A stretch of 64,000 bases of DNA from Sphagnum compactum (GCA_965153455.1 OZ234499.1:9358271-9422270), one strand, 5' to 3'. Positions 20,551-35,000 are shown, counted from the stretch's first letter. Made by a program: numbers and translations. The notes: a model not told the origin generated them from the letters alone.

Positions 20551-21074
20551 CTCAACAATCAATTTATTTATGCATTTTGAAATCTTAATATCACTTTTTG
20601 GCAAAATTTCGTCAGCAGGCCGAAAAGGGGTTGAACCAGACTGGATCCAGAAAACATTTCAAAATCAAAGAGGTTTTACAAAATTCAAAGAACTGGTTTG
20701 GGGATTAGACAGGACATTCCATAAATACTAAAAAAAAGAGTTTCAGAACTAAATCAACTAAAGGTTCACTTTACAATCCAAAACCAGACAACACTGGCTT
20801 TTACCAATGTGAGCCACTTATTATTGTGTTGTTTTTTAAAATAATAAACTGGGTAGGTTATTTTCTTTTTTCAGGACCACACAAGGTATCAATATCTTCT
20901 TCTTTTTTAAAATAAAAATTCTAGACTTTCCAGTTATCAATTTCACTTGCAAAGTAATACTCAAGGTTATCAATTTACTTGATTATGACCATTGGTAACA
21001 AAAAGTTCGTTCTCAAATGCCCACCTTGAGAACTGTCGGCAATACTACCTAGGTAGGGTATGTTACAAGGTTTG

Positions 21075-21109
<35 letters not shown>

Positions 21110-24100
21110 ATTTTTTCTTTCATTCTTTCTTCCTTTATTTATTTTATTATCATAAACACATTTAGAGTTCTAGGATTGATAACCTAACAGAATGAAATTT
21201 CAATCATAGGGGTAAGTTATTAAATGTTGAAATTTCAATACCCAGGTTAATAACCAGGCTGATAAGTGGCCATTTTTCTCAATAACCGGCCAACACTGAC
21301 TGGTTTTGCCAATGGTATCTCCTGTAGCTGCTTGATTTGGGAGGAGGGACCCCAAACTAACAATTGATGAAACCCTGGTAAGCTCCATTAAACAAAGCAC
21401 CCAGCAAAGGAAGAAGAACAAAGAGAGAGGACCCAAAGTCCGAGCCAAACCCAAATGAGTCACACACGTGTGTAAAGGAACAAATTCTGTTCCAAATTCC
21501 TTTTGGTTATTTTAGGTTGTTCCATTTCTTCTGCTTATCATCCTTTCTCTTGCAATCAAGTTTGTCAGGTTGGGTGGTTTGTATCAACTTGTTCTGGCCC
21601 TGACTTCTCATTACATTTCACCCTTCTCTGATGGGACCCAAAACCAACAATCCCTTTCCCTTGTTGCCACATCTGTCTCATCCCAGTCTCAACAACTCTT
21701 CATACACAAGGGAGTGGGCCAGCACTGAGGTGCAATTTTCCAAGACCGCCCCCACCTCCAAACCTGGGCATAATTAAAATTGATGTATGTATAACCATGA
21801 TATCACAAAGGATGAGTATTTGACAAAAGCCTTACCCAATACCCTCCATTTATACCTCACAAGGACTGAGAACAAATTAGGTTTAGGGTTTATTTTTAGG
21901 TTTAGGGCACACTTTGCATTTCAAGCTTGAGATAATTGACCCTCAAGCATTGAGAGCACTTTGTGCAAAAGGCTTTTATATTTTTTCATGTTTGACATCT
22001 CCATTGTTTTTTCAGAACAAGACATATGGAGTGTGGATGTTGATGTCTTGTTCATGAATGTGAAGGAGTATGAGTCGACAAAGCTTGTAGGGTGCTAGAC
22101 TACCTATGAATTTTGCAAAAATGCAACGAAGGTAAGCTTCTTTTTTTCATTTGTTTGCATTTGTCATTGCATGTGCTTGCAATGCAATTATGTTTGTGCT
22201 TATGGCTTACACATTTGTGTCTACTTTAGAGAGAAAAGTAGAGCTAATTCTTACATTTTTCATGTTTTTGTGCTATAGATGCACATGCACTTGTGCAAGC
22301 AAGAGACAAACATTTATTCACATCTTGAGAACTTTTTTATTTTTATTTTTTGTAAGCTTCATCAATCAATGCTTGTAGCTTGCAATATCTCGTTACACTA
22401 ACACATTAAGCACTTCATGATGGAGCTTGAAGTGTGAAGCTTTATACAATGTCTTTATGATAATCTTGCAATAATTGAATTGAAACGGGTTGCACATATC
22501 AACGCTTACTATGATTGGTATTTTGTGGGGACATTAACATTGTAAAAAGTTGACAATCCTTGAATGAACTCACTTTCTGGTTTTGTTTACTTATGATTGG
22601 GTGCTTGTGAATGGTTGCAAAGTGCAAGGTAATAAAATATGAATTCTTCAAGTTAGGTGAACTTGGGGGATGCTCATTTAATCTCAATCCTCTTTCACTG
22701 ATCTTTGCAAGTTGTGTGAATAGTAATACCATTGAAAACTTGCAAGTGGTTGATGCAACTGGAGAATTGCCTTTTAAAACTCATGATGTTGTTAATGAAG
22801 CATACCAAATAGAAGTGCACATGGAAAAGTTGAAGAAACAAGGCCTTGTTTGGAAGCCTCACAATTGTAAATTGTCAACATGAACATCTTTTCAAATAAA
22901 TACAAACCAACCCATAGATGTAAATGCCAACCAAGTCATGAGATGCATAATATGCCACAATCATATTTGTGGCCTTGAAATCATAGCCTTGTGCATATTG
23001 GGTGTTGTCAAGGTTTGATTGCATAACACAAAGGAAATGACATTATCACCATGAAAAAACATGTATAGGTTGAATATAAAACATTGTTTGCAAAGAATGT
23101 GAAGCATGCAGTTAGTTACCTTATATCTCCATTTAATCAAAAACCAATTAGTAAAAGGACCCACATTACACCAAATGCCATCTCTAGTTTTTTTGTTACT
23201 ACTAACATGTTTGTAAAAGATCATGGCACACATATGGGTTGTGGCACATGTAAAGGACAAAGGGTTCAATTTGTAAACATGTGCATTTATATTGTTTCTT
23301 ATAATAGCTTAGGGATGTCTAAACCTTTCAATAAAACTTGCTTGGAACATGCACTTTCAAAAGTCTATTAATATGCTAATATGGAAAACAAAGTAGCTTG
23401 GGGATCCAACTATATTGTCTATCAAATCTACATAAGCCAACATTCAAAAGTGAATTACATGGCCTACAAAATTTTTAAAAGGGAAGCAAACTTGGGACAA
23501 AGCATGTCATGGGTATGAAAACTATGAAGATAAACGATGAAAAGATAAAATTAAGTCTAAATCCAAACACAAAACATAAAAATTAAGACAAAACTATAAG
23601 AAGCTAAAAACAAGAACATGAAATGTGTAAACAAAAATGCAAACAATATTTATTGCGATAAAACATGGAAAAGTAAACACAAAAGGAATAAATCAAGGTT
23701 GTGGAACAAGATCATACCTTAGATTAATGTTGAACGAACTAAAGGAAATGGGGGGTTTTACCTTTATTTATACCCCCTTGGGTACCTAATTTTAGGAGGT
23801 TTTTATGTAGGAGGTTTCCATGTGGCCACCAATTAAGGAAGCTTCTCAAAAGGTTTCTTAGTTACAATTGAATCACAAATTAACTATGACTTAGCTAATG
23901 AATTAAAAGTTAATGAAAAATGAAGTAGAAAAATTTAGGATTGAATTAGAAGTTAATTAAAAATGGACTAAAAACACTTGGGGATAAATTAAGAATTAAA
24001 AGTGGATTATAAAAACTTGGGATTGAAATAAAAATTATCTTAAAATGAACTAGGAATTAACCACAAATTAATTATAAATGGATTACAAATTAATCATAAG

Positions 24101-27100
24101 TCAATTATGAGTGAACTATGAGTGAATTACAAAATCATGAACGGAAATTCATGTGAATGAATTTCATTCATCATGTGACCATGTCTAATATTGGTGGCTA
24201 TGACAAAACATGCATAGATTATGGGTTAAAACCTAAAAAATTGACCATGTTGGTGAAACCTAGGTGAATTAAATGTGTTTCTTACATTTGGTTTTGTTTT
24301 TGTCTTTTTTACATTTTTTCTTCTATAAATGCATGAATATAGTTATACAACTTATTTTGATTTCTGGTATTTGACATTGTTTTATGTTTTATGGGTTTCT
24401 AATTACAAATTTTCAATTCAATTTTTATTATTCCAAGATGTTTGACTTTTCACTTAACTGTTGCTCTATGTTATTTTCAACAAATATTGGTGTTACAAAG
24501 TTGTGTACCATTTCCAAGCACCTAAGCAATTTGTGAAGTTGTTGTTAAAATATTAACACCCATAATAACTAAGTGTGTGATGAATAAAAGCCACGGACAT
24601 TGGTTGCTTGGAAATACCTTGTAATTTATCATTTCCACATGTTGTGAGCTTTAATATGAACTTGCACATCATATTGTCATTTAGAGTTTGGATGATTTGG
24701 TTGTACGTTCTTTTGCAAAGTTGGAATAATTACAAATTCACGTGAAACCACAAGTACTATAAGTGTTTATATCTTTCATCTCATTTTTGCATGAATTTTA
24801 TAGCCAAAAATGCCATCAAAAGTTATTGTTAATGTTAAATATTAGGTTTAAGAGTTTGTCTCTAATCACATCACATGTTAATCATGAAAATGCATCAAGT
24901 TTCATTGACAATTATGATTTGTGGTTATCACTACCTTTATTGATGAAGTTTTACAAATCAGCAATGCCAAATATAATTGAAAATCCTCATGTAATAGGTT
25001 CATAGGTGGATTTCAAGGATTTGTTTCACACCATCAAAATGAATCCATACACAATGAAACACCTTGTGTCAAGAAAGGTTGATGGATTTTTCTATTTTCT
25101 TGTTGATGTAGATTGCACTTGTGTATTTTAAATTGATGGTGGATAGAATCACACAAATTTTCAATTGTTGCAAAGTTGGCAAGACACATTATGGGCATTC
25201 CAACCTCCCAAATCGGAACTAAGTAGATCTTTTTTTCCATTGTTGGAATCCTCACATTTCTTCCATAGGCATCATCTTCAAATTGAAAATCTTTACAAAT
25301 TAATTTTGGTCAACAAAAATTAACTATCGATCTCATTTACACATTGACTATTTGAAGCATGTTGATTTGGTAAATGTACATGTAACGGAAGTCAACTTGA
25401 GGTTGAATTTGATGAAGGAATGGAACATGAAGAGCTTTTGGAAGTTTTTTTTATAGGATTTATCTACCTTGCTAATCAATAAAAGGTATGACGTCATTTT
25501 AGGTTTAGACACATAATGAATTTTCTTCAAATGAATTGGGTTTTTTGGTTCTTGTATGAAGCTAAACATTGATGACACTCATGAGATATTTGTATGTTTG
25601 TAATGCTAATCAAAGTTATGAATGTTGAGTCTATTGGTTTTTGTTTAGATCAATCATGAGTTTTTTGTGTTTTTGTAAAGCTAGCATGTTGGCCCGTGTT
25701 TATGTTTTTGTAAAATTGGGGTGTTTTTGTTTTTGTAAATTTGGTAGAGTTGTGAATGTTGGGGTTCTTGTTGTTTTGGATCAAGGCATATGAAAGGCAT
25801 ATGGCATACCCAAGAACTACATTTGACAAACAAAAACAAGACTTCCATTTTAATTTAAGAACACATCAAAATTGCTTTTTAACAAAGGTAATAAGTAGTG
25901 GTTGTTTGGTTAGTAAAATATGCACAATACACAAAACACTAGAAATGCTAAAACATTTTCGTGTACTTAGTAAGTACCAACTTCTATTTTTAAGCAAACA
26001 CACTCAAAACCATGTATCAAAATGATGCTTAAATTATTGGATTTCAAATCTACTAACAATTCTTTTACTATTAGTCCTAACATGTTTTCTACTTGCGGTT
26101 TCCTACCTATAGGTATTAACTAGATTTTGTTATGCAAATCCTTAGTTCCTTATAGTTTTTTTCCACCTAACGTCTACCCTATTCTACCACACATAAATCA
26201 ATGCTCTATCAAAAAACTCGAACATGCAAATAAAAGTGATACACAACAAAAACAAGGAGGGGAGGAAATACTACCCCATTCCCCTCCAAAACCCCATTTG
26301 CAAAAAAACAACAAAATTTTTAAGTTCCTTCCTCATGACCAAATCTGAACTAGTTGTCAAATTATCTACTTGTCTAGTTTTACTCAACCTACATGTCCCC
26401 TAACGATATTAAAAGATTTGAATTTTAAAATTTTAAAATAAATCTAAAATCATGGGCTCTTTATGCTTTTGATTTACAAGAATCGACCTAATATTTTCAA
26501 CCAAAGTATTTGCAAGAAAACCAAGATATATATTCAACTAAGTTTTAATTGTCACATAACTTCATTTACGATAATTTACATAAGGCACTGAAACCTTCGC
26601 CCTTGATTCATATCTTCATATTTCAAATTTCAAAGTCATGTAATTAAATGTTTATTTGTTAATCATTTTCTTAAAGCCCATAACTTCCCTACTTTAAGTT
26701 TTAGAAAAAAAAATCAAACCTAATTGAACTAGCAAAAATCTCAAATACTTACCCAACACTAGTATGAATTCCTTGACCTATACTTAAGGGATATTCATAT
26801 TGGGGTGGATATGAAAGTAAAGTTTGTAGCTTTGATATTAAATTGTTTATATTATAAAAGTTTAATCTAAATTAACAATTGTGGTATTGCAAGTGAAATC
26901 ATGGCTTTAAGTTTATATGCGGCGGTGGAATTAAGTAGAAGTATGAAGAGGACATTAGGTTTGTGCACACATGCTACACATCTTTATGATTGCATCAAAT
27001 TGTGGCAATCTTCTTGTGCTTGCAAATTTGTGTTTCCTTTGAATGTCAACGTACATGCATGACTAAAGGCAAATGATTGTGGCAATGGTGTGCTATGTGA

Positions 27101-28490
27101 CATGTTATTCATTACCTAATGACATTTCAAAACTAATATGAGTCAAGTTCAAGTACCATGCTAATGTTCATATATCCCTAATATGAATGTAAAAAATTGT
27201 AATATCAATATGGTTTTCACATACATCCCAAAAAATAAATATTCATATTATATTCATACCTTATCAATTAATACTTCTACACATACTTGTACTAGCCTGC
27301 TATAAAAAATGGATGGGATCCTTGATAATAGATTCAATCAAGTATTGAAAAATGGGCATGTACTACTAAAACATTGGTTATTAATCTTTACTATGGTATC
27401 AATGTAGGTGATGGTTTGCCCAACATAGGAAAAGTCCCATTTGGAGACCTCATTACATTGAGTGAAGAAGAATAAATTAATTTAATACATGCCATTTCCT
27501 CCAATTATGTGTCTCCTATTTGTAATTGGGTTGATGCCTATCATTTGGTGGCTATCGTAGTACCTTTTCAAGTTCAGCATCTTGCTGTGGAATAATTAAT
27601 TAATTTTGAAATTTTGATTTCGATGCAAAATTTCTTTTGGGGGAATTATGACAAAATTTCATTTAAATTTAAAAATATCCACATGTTATTCATCAATAAT
27701 GTTTTGCACAAATGTTTTGCTTCACAACACATGTTTTGATCCCAAACCCTCCCATGTAAGAAATATGGCACTAACCACTATCATACCATTGGGCATTGAA
27801 AAGCAGGGTTTATTTTTTAGATTTATTGCATGCACAAAATTTAAAAAGGAAATCTTTTTAAAACCTTGCGGCAAAATAATGCAGTTCTCCATAGGGCTAC
27901 GCTATCAAGCCCATAGAAGATGCTTGACAATGTTTATCACCTATAATGTAAGCTTTGATTGACATGACCCTAATCATGGGCTCACAACCAAGGTTAAAGC
28001 ATGAAAGGGGGAGTAGATATGGAAAGTGTTTTGGGGTTCAAACACATTTTCAACACTCCTAAATGGGTTTTCCCACTTTGGGAATTGAAATGTTACAATG
28101 TTTTGAATCTTTGGGATGAGAGTGTAGGTATGAAAAAAATTCAAATTTGAGCTTTATCATAAATTTAGCATGCGATGAATTAATAGTGAAAACCATGTGA
28201 AGCTCATTCATTCATAGGTTCATATATTGTACACATGAATATCATGCATTGAAAATATATTTGACACACGAATAAATGTGTTTATTAGTGAAGTACAAAT
28301 TTATGAAATGAATGAATGCCACACACATTTTGCATCTTCTTATCCATGTGTTAAATATGTTATCAATGCACGATATTATAATGTGAAATGTACAAATTTA
28401 GCACAATTTTCATTATTAAATCGTGAGATGTTAACTTTGTGATTTTATTTAAACCATTACAAAGGTTTGTAAAATTTATATATCAAAAGT
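20551..28490. other. 8-kb AT-rich, CpG-poor region without recognised genes
   Basis: This is mostly decayed repeat DNA. Open frames such as 22611-22883 and 23084-23371 have no family I can name. An (AT)15 microsatellite is at 21077-21106. TTTAGGG-like motifs occur near 21880-21905. A degenerate AATTAAAA-rich repetitive stretch lies at about 23880-24130. A short conserved dispersed repeat is at 21325-21463. LTR-like phrases appear near 27960-28100. Confidence 0.5.
21325..21463 (-). repeat. dispersed repeat copy A with shared protein-like frame
   Basis: On the - strand this stretch contains CWVLCLMELTRVSS followed by GSLLPNQAATGDTI. The same phrase (WVLCLMEFARVSS) occurs on the - strand near the right end of the window at 63905-63983, and the DNA GATGAAACCCTGG...CTCCATTAAACAAAGCACCC is nearly identical. 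It is probably a piece of a transposable element whose identity I do not recognise. Confidence 0.55.
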
Positions 28491-28494
28491 GAAC

Positions 28495-29060
28495 TTTCAT
28501 TATCCATTTAGAAATTTGAAGTTCAAGTTATGGCCAAAAGAATGGTTGGGAATCTAATTAATAGTTTAACTTTTGACCATTAAAACCCAAAAAATTGAGG
28601 TCAAAACATTTTTGATTGGAACATGTAATATGTCACTATAAATTTTTTTCATGTGATTACAACTTTATCATTGAAAAAGTTTCAATTAAAATTCATATGT
28701 AGGAATTACGAACTTGTAAAATAGTGGGATTCATAATTTGAGAATTTTGAGAATTTTTTAACTCCCCATTTTGGAATCCCAAGAATGTTTTCCATTTTGA
28801 TGTAGTCCCCATGAAAATTTTGAGAATTTTTGAACCCCCCATTTTGGAATCCCAAGAAGTTTTTCCATTTTGATGTAGTCCCCATAATAGGTTACAAATT
28901 ATATTATAAGAAAGAGGTGGTGGCTCCTCTTTAAATTTGAATTATCATGAATCTTATGAAAGTTTTGGCTTGTATGTGTACCATTTTAGCTCCAACTTGC
29001 ATTAACTACCTTTTTTATTGGTTTTTGTAGGTTGATTTCATTTTGAATGTAAGCTTTTGA
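28495..29060 (+). repeat. LTR-like repeat fragment related to the solo-LTR family
   Basis: AAGTTATGGCCAAAAGAATG followed by TTGACCATTAAAAC... is the reverse-complement counterpart of the TTTTGGTCATAACTT region of the LTRs at 1418-2333 and 47998-48817. The same order is found again at 47030-47480 (TTATATGACCAAAGAAGG, then TTGACCATTGACC). Inside it is a direct tandem duplication of about 75 bp: CCCATTTTGGAATCCCAAGA and TTTTGATGTAGTCCCCAT occur at about 28739-28812 and 28815-28886. Ends were not resolved. Confidence 0.5.
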
Positions 29061-31200
29061 GTTTGTCTTAATCCCATCCGAAGCTCCCATGCACATATAT
29101 TTTTGGGGAGCTAGGGACCACATTTTAAGTTTAAATTGTGTTATAAATTGATAATCGATAAGGTTCTTTACCTTTTATACCATTTCACAAACCTAAGGGT
29201 GTGTCATTGATGCCATTTTCATTGTGATCCATTCAAAATAGGTCACCATTTTAATTTCCCAATGGAAGGCTAAAATGGGCACATTGTTCACATCGTTCAT
29301 TGATTCAAACATCCCAATGAAAACATCTTTAATTTCTTTCTACATTCTATTACTAGATAAAATTGCATGACGTAAGTATTCAACTTGTGTGAAAAATATT
29401 CAATTGCAAATGGCCCCATTGGTTTAAAAATGTGAATTTGAATAACATTGATGGTTCCATTAACTAGTGGAAGATCACAAAGTTTTTTAAAACAAATCAT
29501 GACTTGAAGCCATGTCCTTTCCCTTTAACCATTTGACATGAATGTGAAATATCTGATTTACATATCTTAAATAAATTCATGCAAAACCATATAAATAGAC
29601 TTGCCCATTACAACCATTTCACTATGATGTAAGTACTTGCTCCATAATCAAGTTTATGTAAAAAAATTGTAACTAGGGTGTTCACAAGCACTATTCATCA
29701 ACTTTTGCATAAAGGGTTTTAGTTCTACAATAACTAACACACAAACTCCTATGTCGCCCTAGAATGTTCAATCCAATTTGAATCATCATATCAGGTCATT
29801 AAGAAATGAACGAACAATGTCGTCAAACTCACTTTCACCTAATTTCCAAGTTTTTTGCTAAGTAGTAAGTCATAAACAAGGGAGGTTTGTACTAATGCAA
29901 AACAACAAAATTCACTAGAGTTTGGAAAAGAAAATTGCATTTCCAATAAGTTTATAACAATGCTTGGAACTTTTGATGTCATATTGTTGGATTCTACTTT
30001 GAAACACACAATAATGATTCGTGTGTGTGGTATACCATTTACAAGAATTGTGTCAACAACACAAGCTTTGATAATTGCATGTTGTATGATGAAAATGATA
30101 GCAAGTATCAAGATTAGCATAATATAAACAACTAAGTGATTAAAAGATCGACAACAAGATGAATAAGAAATTGAGAAATAACCAAGTTTACAATATGCAT
30201 ACAAAGACAAACTTCAAGATTTATAATTGGCATTAAGTTTGTGAATGGATATGCAAAACAACCAACAAACCAAGGTTGAAATTTTTTATAATTGACATCA
30301 AGTTCGTAGATTTGCAAAATGAATATTAAGTGAGATGTAGCCAAAGTTCTACAACAAACAAAAAAAATAGCAACCAAGTTTTTCAAAAAATGCAAAACAA
30401 AATTAATTAACAACAATGGAAAAACTTGGCAAAGGAAACTTGTTTAAAATAGTTAATGACAACAAAATTCAAATGAAAAAACAAGTAATTGATGACAATG
30501 AAGGCTTAAATGGTAGCAAAATCACAAAAATCGACATCAATTAAAATAAAAAATAAAGCAATTGAATGACTGTGAGCAAAAATGAAAGTTGAAATAAGTA
30601 AGAACAATAGATGAAAACAATTATGAATAGGAGCTAGAACAATCAATTCTAGAATAAGAGACATGAAAACAATAAATAATGAAATGAGAAAAAGACACCA
30701 TAGCTTGTCATCATCAACTCCTAGCCTTTGTCGCAACATGGTGTCAATCACTTGTCATTTATAAGCTATTGTTCGAAGACAACTCTTATCTTTGCAATAG
30801 GTGGTTTTATAAAATAAAATAAAATAATGAATGGCATTAGAATTTAAAGTTAATAGGTTGTGATACTAGGATATAGGTATGTGATGTTTAAATAACGATA
30901 GGTTGGGTAGGTAAGTTTAGTAGGCAAGATTTGGTTAGTTGTCAATATGTAGGTTAGTTGTTAGTAAGTAGACTGGTAAGTTAGGGCTCATACCCCTATG
31001 TGTGAATTAGGTTTTAGAACAAATGACTATAACTATTGATGAGAATATCTCTATATGGACATTGTGATATTCGTCAACTAAATATCAATAATTCTATGAA
31101 CTTTGAAATTTTATTTTACTTTGCCTTTGAGAGTTATACTACACAAGAAATGTCCATATAAAATTATTCACAACATATTACAAAGAGCTTATATCTACGC

Positions 31201-31294
31201 AACATCGGTTCTTTTACGCCCTTGTTTGCTTCAAAAGCAAAGAACTACCTAACATCGGTTCTTTCACGCCCTTGTTTGCTTCAAAAGCAAAGAA
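31201..31294. repeat. 50-bp tandem duplication
   Basis: AACATCGGTTCTTTTACGCC and its following CTTGTTTGCTTCAAAAGCAA block at 31201-31245 recur at 31251-31294 with a single base change. Confidence 0.95.
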
Positions 31295-31317
31295 CCTTGT
31301 ATCCCAATTAGCGAAGG

Positions 31318-31560
31318 GTGGGAGAGGAGGGGGGTTCAGCTGGATGGAGGAGGAAACCTAGAATTTGGGAACTTCCCCCTAAACCTCCCTTCTTCCCAAC
31401 TCTTTCCCTCCTTTGTTTGTTTCCAAAGGAGATAATCCTTTATCTCAGCGAATCCCACACTACCCAACAAATGTGCAAAGACTGGGAGGGGGGGGCGGGG
31501 GTGGGGGGAGGGGGGGAGGTGTGAGGGGTTAGCTGGATGGAGGGGGCAACCTAGAATTTT
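31318..31560. repeat. direct duplication containing a G-quadruplex-prone tract
   Basis: AGCTGGATGGAGGAGGAAAC with CTAGAATTT at about 31336-31366 recurs as AGCTGGATGGAGGGGGCAAC with CTAGAATTT at about 31530-31560. Between them, 31484-31526 is almost pure G with many runs of four or more, which would favour a G-quadruplex on the + strand. Confidence 0.75.
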
Positions 31561-31851
31561 GGGTCCCTTTCTTCTTTATATCTTGGATTTGGGGGGTCAG
31601 AATATCAATATTAAATATTACAATTAAATATTTAATATTCGTATTAAATAATATTAAATAGGGAGATTTTCTGCCCAGTCTGTAGAAGCTTTGTCAAGGA
31701 CCATTAAGTCGGTTGGGCTGACTAGAGAAAAAGTTGAGTATTTTTCTTTTGGAAATGGGTGTCTGTCTGTCTTATAGGTGTGTCTTCTTTCTTTCCTCTT
31801 TTTTTCTTGGGGCCCAATTTTGTGTGCCCTCCTTTGGTATTGTACTCTTCT

Positions 31852-31881
31852 TTGCTTGCTTGCTTGCTTGCTTGCTTGCTT
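31852..31881. repeat. microsatellite (TTGC)n
   Basis: Seven uninterrupted TTGC/CTTG units. Confidence 0.95.
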
Positions 31882-33979
31882 TGTTGCAGACTGTTTTGGA
31901 CTACCTACTTACTATACCATAAGTTTGGATGTTGCATCTGTACTTGGATGAACAGAGTTATTATTCTAAATCCAGTATAAGAGCATCTGCACCCCGAAAC
32001 TGTAAACAACTCCTCAAAGTTAAAATAGAATCGTGTTTAATGATCATTGTCCCCACCCACAAACGTCATAAAAGTCCCTTCAAACCATATTGTTGGTATG
32101 TAAAGAGACCCAGTCTAAGGCAGATCTGTACAGTTTGCAAGGGCAAAATCTTCAACAAAAGATACTATACATTAACAATGAATTGGTAGATGGTTCATGT
32201 ATTAGAGCTAGGTCAAAAGCCATTTTTTTTTCTTTACAAATATGTAAGTGAGCTTTACATGTTGTGGGTCAAAGGCTTTTTGGAATGGCTAACAATATTT
32301 TACCAATGAAAAGGAGTTAATGGATGAATAATAGTAAAGACGAAAGTGAAATTTCTGAAATGATTTTGAGCTCAATGTTACCTTGCAATTCTTTCTTTTT
32401 AATGCATTTTACAAATACAAAAGATATATTATTTACAAGTTGTTGATGGAGGTTTTGGAGCCTAGGATAAAGAAGGCGTTTTTATTAGTGTTGTTTATGA
32501 AGTTTCTATCCCTTGTGCCTTTCAACATGCTTCATTCATCCATCCATCCATCCATTCATTCATCATAGGACCTACTAGGCCTTGCAAAACTTGCATACTA
32601 AAGCCCCATATTCAAATTGTATGGTATGTCAAATTGTTAGGGCCTTTCATTGCTTGGATAACTCTTGAAATTTTGAAAAAAGAAAGAAAAAAAAAGAAGA
32701 AAAAGTTGTGGTAGGATTTTAATGTACCATGGAAACCATAGGTCTGTCTAATGGTGGTTTGTTGCTGTGTACTTTAGGGTAGGGTTTCAACTATGGCTAT
32801 CCCCACCTACCTTTCTTCCTTTTTTTTGCAATCTAGTCAAAAATTTCTTCCCCTTTCCAATTGCAATCTAGTCAAATCCTTTGTCCAAACAAGATGACCA
32901 TCTTTGCCCATGCACCTATGGAAAGGAATAGCCTAACTTGATTCCAAGAGAACAAGGAAACCTACAAGCAAAGTAAAGTTCTTTGAACACATCAATGTTG
33001 TCTTCCTTAATAAGAAGAATTTGTCACAAAGTGTGCAAGTCAAAGGACAAGGGTTTTAGGTTCACACTATTGGCATCAATTCCGATAAACCCAATTAACA
33101 ATGTGTCCATGAACCAAATAATTGGTCGATGCTTACAAAATGATGTAATTTCAAAAACATATCTTCATTTTGCCCCCATAGGAGCCCATGAACAAAGGCA
33201 AAAACATGAGCTGGTTTCTGCATTGGTATGATTAGCATTTAAAAATACTCTACTTACCAAGCCTTTGAATTGTTCCTTTGGATTGAGCTGAGCTAAGCCA
33301 CTAGGCTATTATATCCACTTTGTTGCTCAAAACATGTTACATAAAACTAAGGAGGGTATTGTTATTAATATAACATTGACCCCACACATGGAGAATAAAG
33401 TTCCTTGATATCATCTCTTGAAGACCTTCTAGAACTTGGTTGGAGTTGTGACTTTTACTTCTTCTTTTATCGTGTAGTTGGATTGGTTGGTCACCCACAA
33501 TTGCAAGAGAAAGGTTCCCTTTCTGAAGTTTGGAGCTGAGAATTTCCACATAATTGGGCTGGAAGGTGATATTCTCTTTAATCTATCATGGGTTAGTTGG
33601 ACTCAGGGTTTTTTCAATTCAGCTTTTCCATACAAAGAAATTTGGTGATTTTGGTGAATTTTTCCAAAAACGCTGCAAAAGTATTGAATTTTTACTAAAA
33701 ATTTAAAAACTTCCAAGAAATTCCGAAATTTTTTGTTTAGAAAATGTCCAAAATTATGGAAAACCCATCACGAGTTGCACTACTTGAGGCAAGAAGGTGT
33801 GTAGTAGTAGTAGCTCAAGCCTCAAAGGGACCACAGGAATACACAAGGGTAATTCATTATAAGCTCGGCTAAGTAAGATGGGATAGTAATATGGAGGTGC
33901 TATATACCCTGGGCTGCATAGTATGTGGCAAAGCTGGAAACCGAAATTTGGATCTCACTCCACATTGGGAGTCTAGATA

Positions 33980-34085
33980 GGAAACCCCATTTTTAGCTAG
34001 ACAAATTTTCCACAAATTTTAAGGAGGCCCCCCAAAATGGGAGTAATCAAGTTGGAAAATTTGTCTAGCTAAAAATGGGTTTTCC
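33980..34085. repeat. near-perfect 106-nt foldback
   Basis: The 32 bases 33980-34011 and the 32 bases 34054-34085 are reverse complements with one mismatch, both built around TTTTTAGCTAGACAAATTTT and its complement. A 42-nt C/G-containing loop separates them. No matching direct repeats flank the structure, so a transposition origin is not shown. The near-perfect stem in otherwise diverged DNA suggests a recent origin, constraint, or gene conversion between arms. A young miRNA-like locus or a MITE are both possible. Confidence 0.7.
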
Positions 34086-35000
34086 TTGTAAACATTACTT
34101 GCTAGTTTCTCCGGTGTGTGTGATCACCTCACTTGATATAGTTGTTCTTCACCCCACTAGCCCACCTTAAATGGGGGGACACCCTCCTTGGTCATTAAGT
34201 GACCATCCGACCCAACTAGGGTGAACCGGTGATTTTTTGTGTGGCACCAAAATGCAAAAAAAAAAGGGGTTCGTGAAAGCCGTTTTGGAAAAAAATGGAT
34301 TTAAAAAAAAAGTTCACCATATGTTGACCTCAACGAGGCACATCATGCCACTCATGCAATGCATGGTGTGGATCCATCGTTGCTTGCATTGCAAGGTACA
34401 CACCCATCGTCGCCACATTTCTTAAAACAATGACCTGTTGTCATTATCTCCCATTTACTTTTGTTGGACGTCACCAACTTCATAATGGTCCGAGAGGTGC
34501 CATCGCCATCACTTAACAAAAAGGAGGAGACTTGTGTTGCCATACACGCTGTCTCTTTCGTTTGTTTTCGCCACATTATCTTATTACGTCTTTTTTTTTT
34601 GTAGGAACGTGGAGGTTTAGTGTGCAAACTTAAAAGCTTTTCAAGATCATTGATGTTTTAGGTGGTTGCTCTTTGAGTGCTCAATGCTGCAAGTTGTAAC
34701 ATTTTCATTTATGATGTTGCATGGAGAGCAAATTGGCGATCTGATGGTGGCGGCACTAAGTGATCATTGAGCAAGTAGTTGAAGGCTAGACTTTGGAGCA
34801 GTGGACATGGCATTGAAACTCCTGAATAATGGTGTTGAGATTCATGTTCGATGACTCCTAAAATGTTTGTAAAATAAAAGCTTGCAATTTTCAAAGTAAG
34901 AGCCTCTCAACTTTCAAGTTCACTTACATGTGCCATCTACTATAACATTGTTTGCATTATCAATCCTTCTTTAATATTTCAACTTCCAAGGGTTTAGGGT
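34086..35000. other. intergenic, no recognised gene
   Basis: Mixed-composition DNA with short frames only. I see nothing recognisable before the hAT-like remnant. Confidence 0.4.

Larger units (their letters stand above)
29061..33979. other. AT-rich intergenic region with simple repeats
   Basis: I find no gene. Low-complexity A/T DNA at 29.8-30.8 kb gives spurious hydrophobic frames on the - strand. A GTAGGTTAG-rich stretch is at 30900-31000. From 31.2 to 32 kb composition changes: a 50-bp tandem duplication, a G-rich tract and a (TTGC)n microsatellite appear, listed separately. CATCCATC repeats lie near 32537-32570. Confidence 0.5.

Noticed and set aside
22611-23371. Pentatricopeptide-repeat gene remnant
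   Set aside because: A few phrases looked PPR-like, but no 35-residue periodicity or DYW/E motif could be found.
25937-25948. CACTAGAAATGC as a second CACTA terminus
   Set aside because: No inverted partner or subterminal repeats were found nearby.
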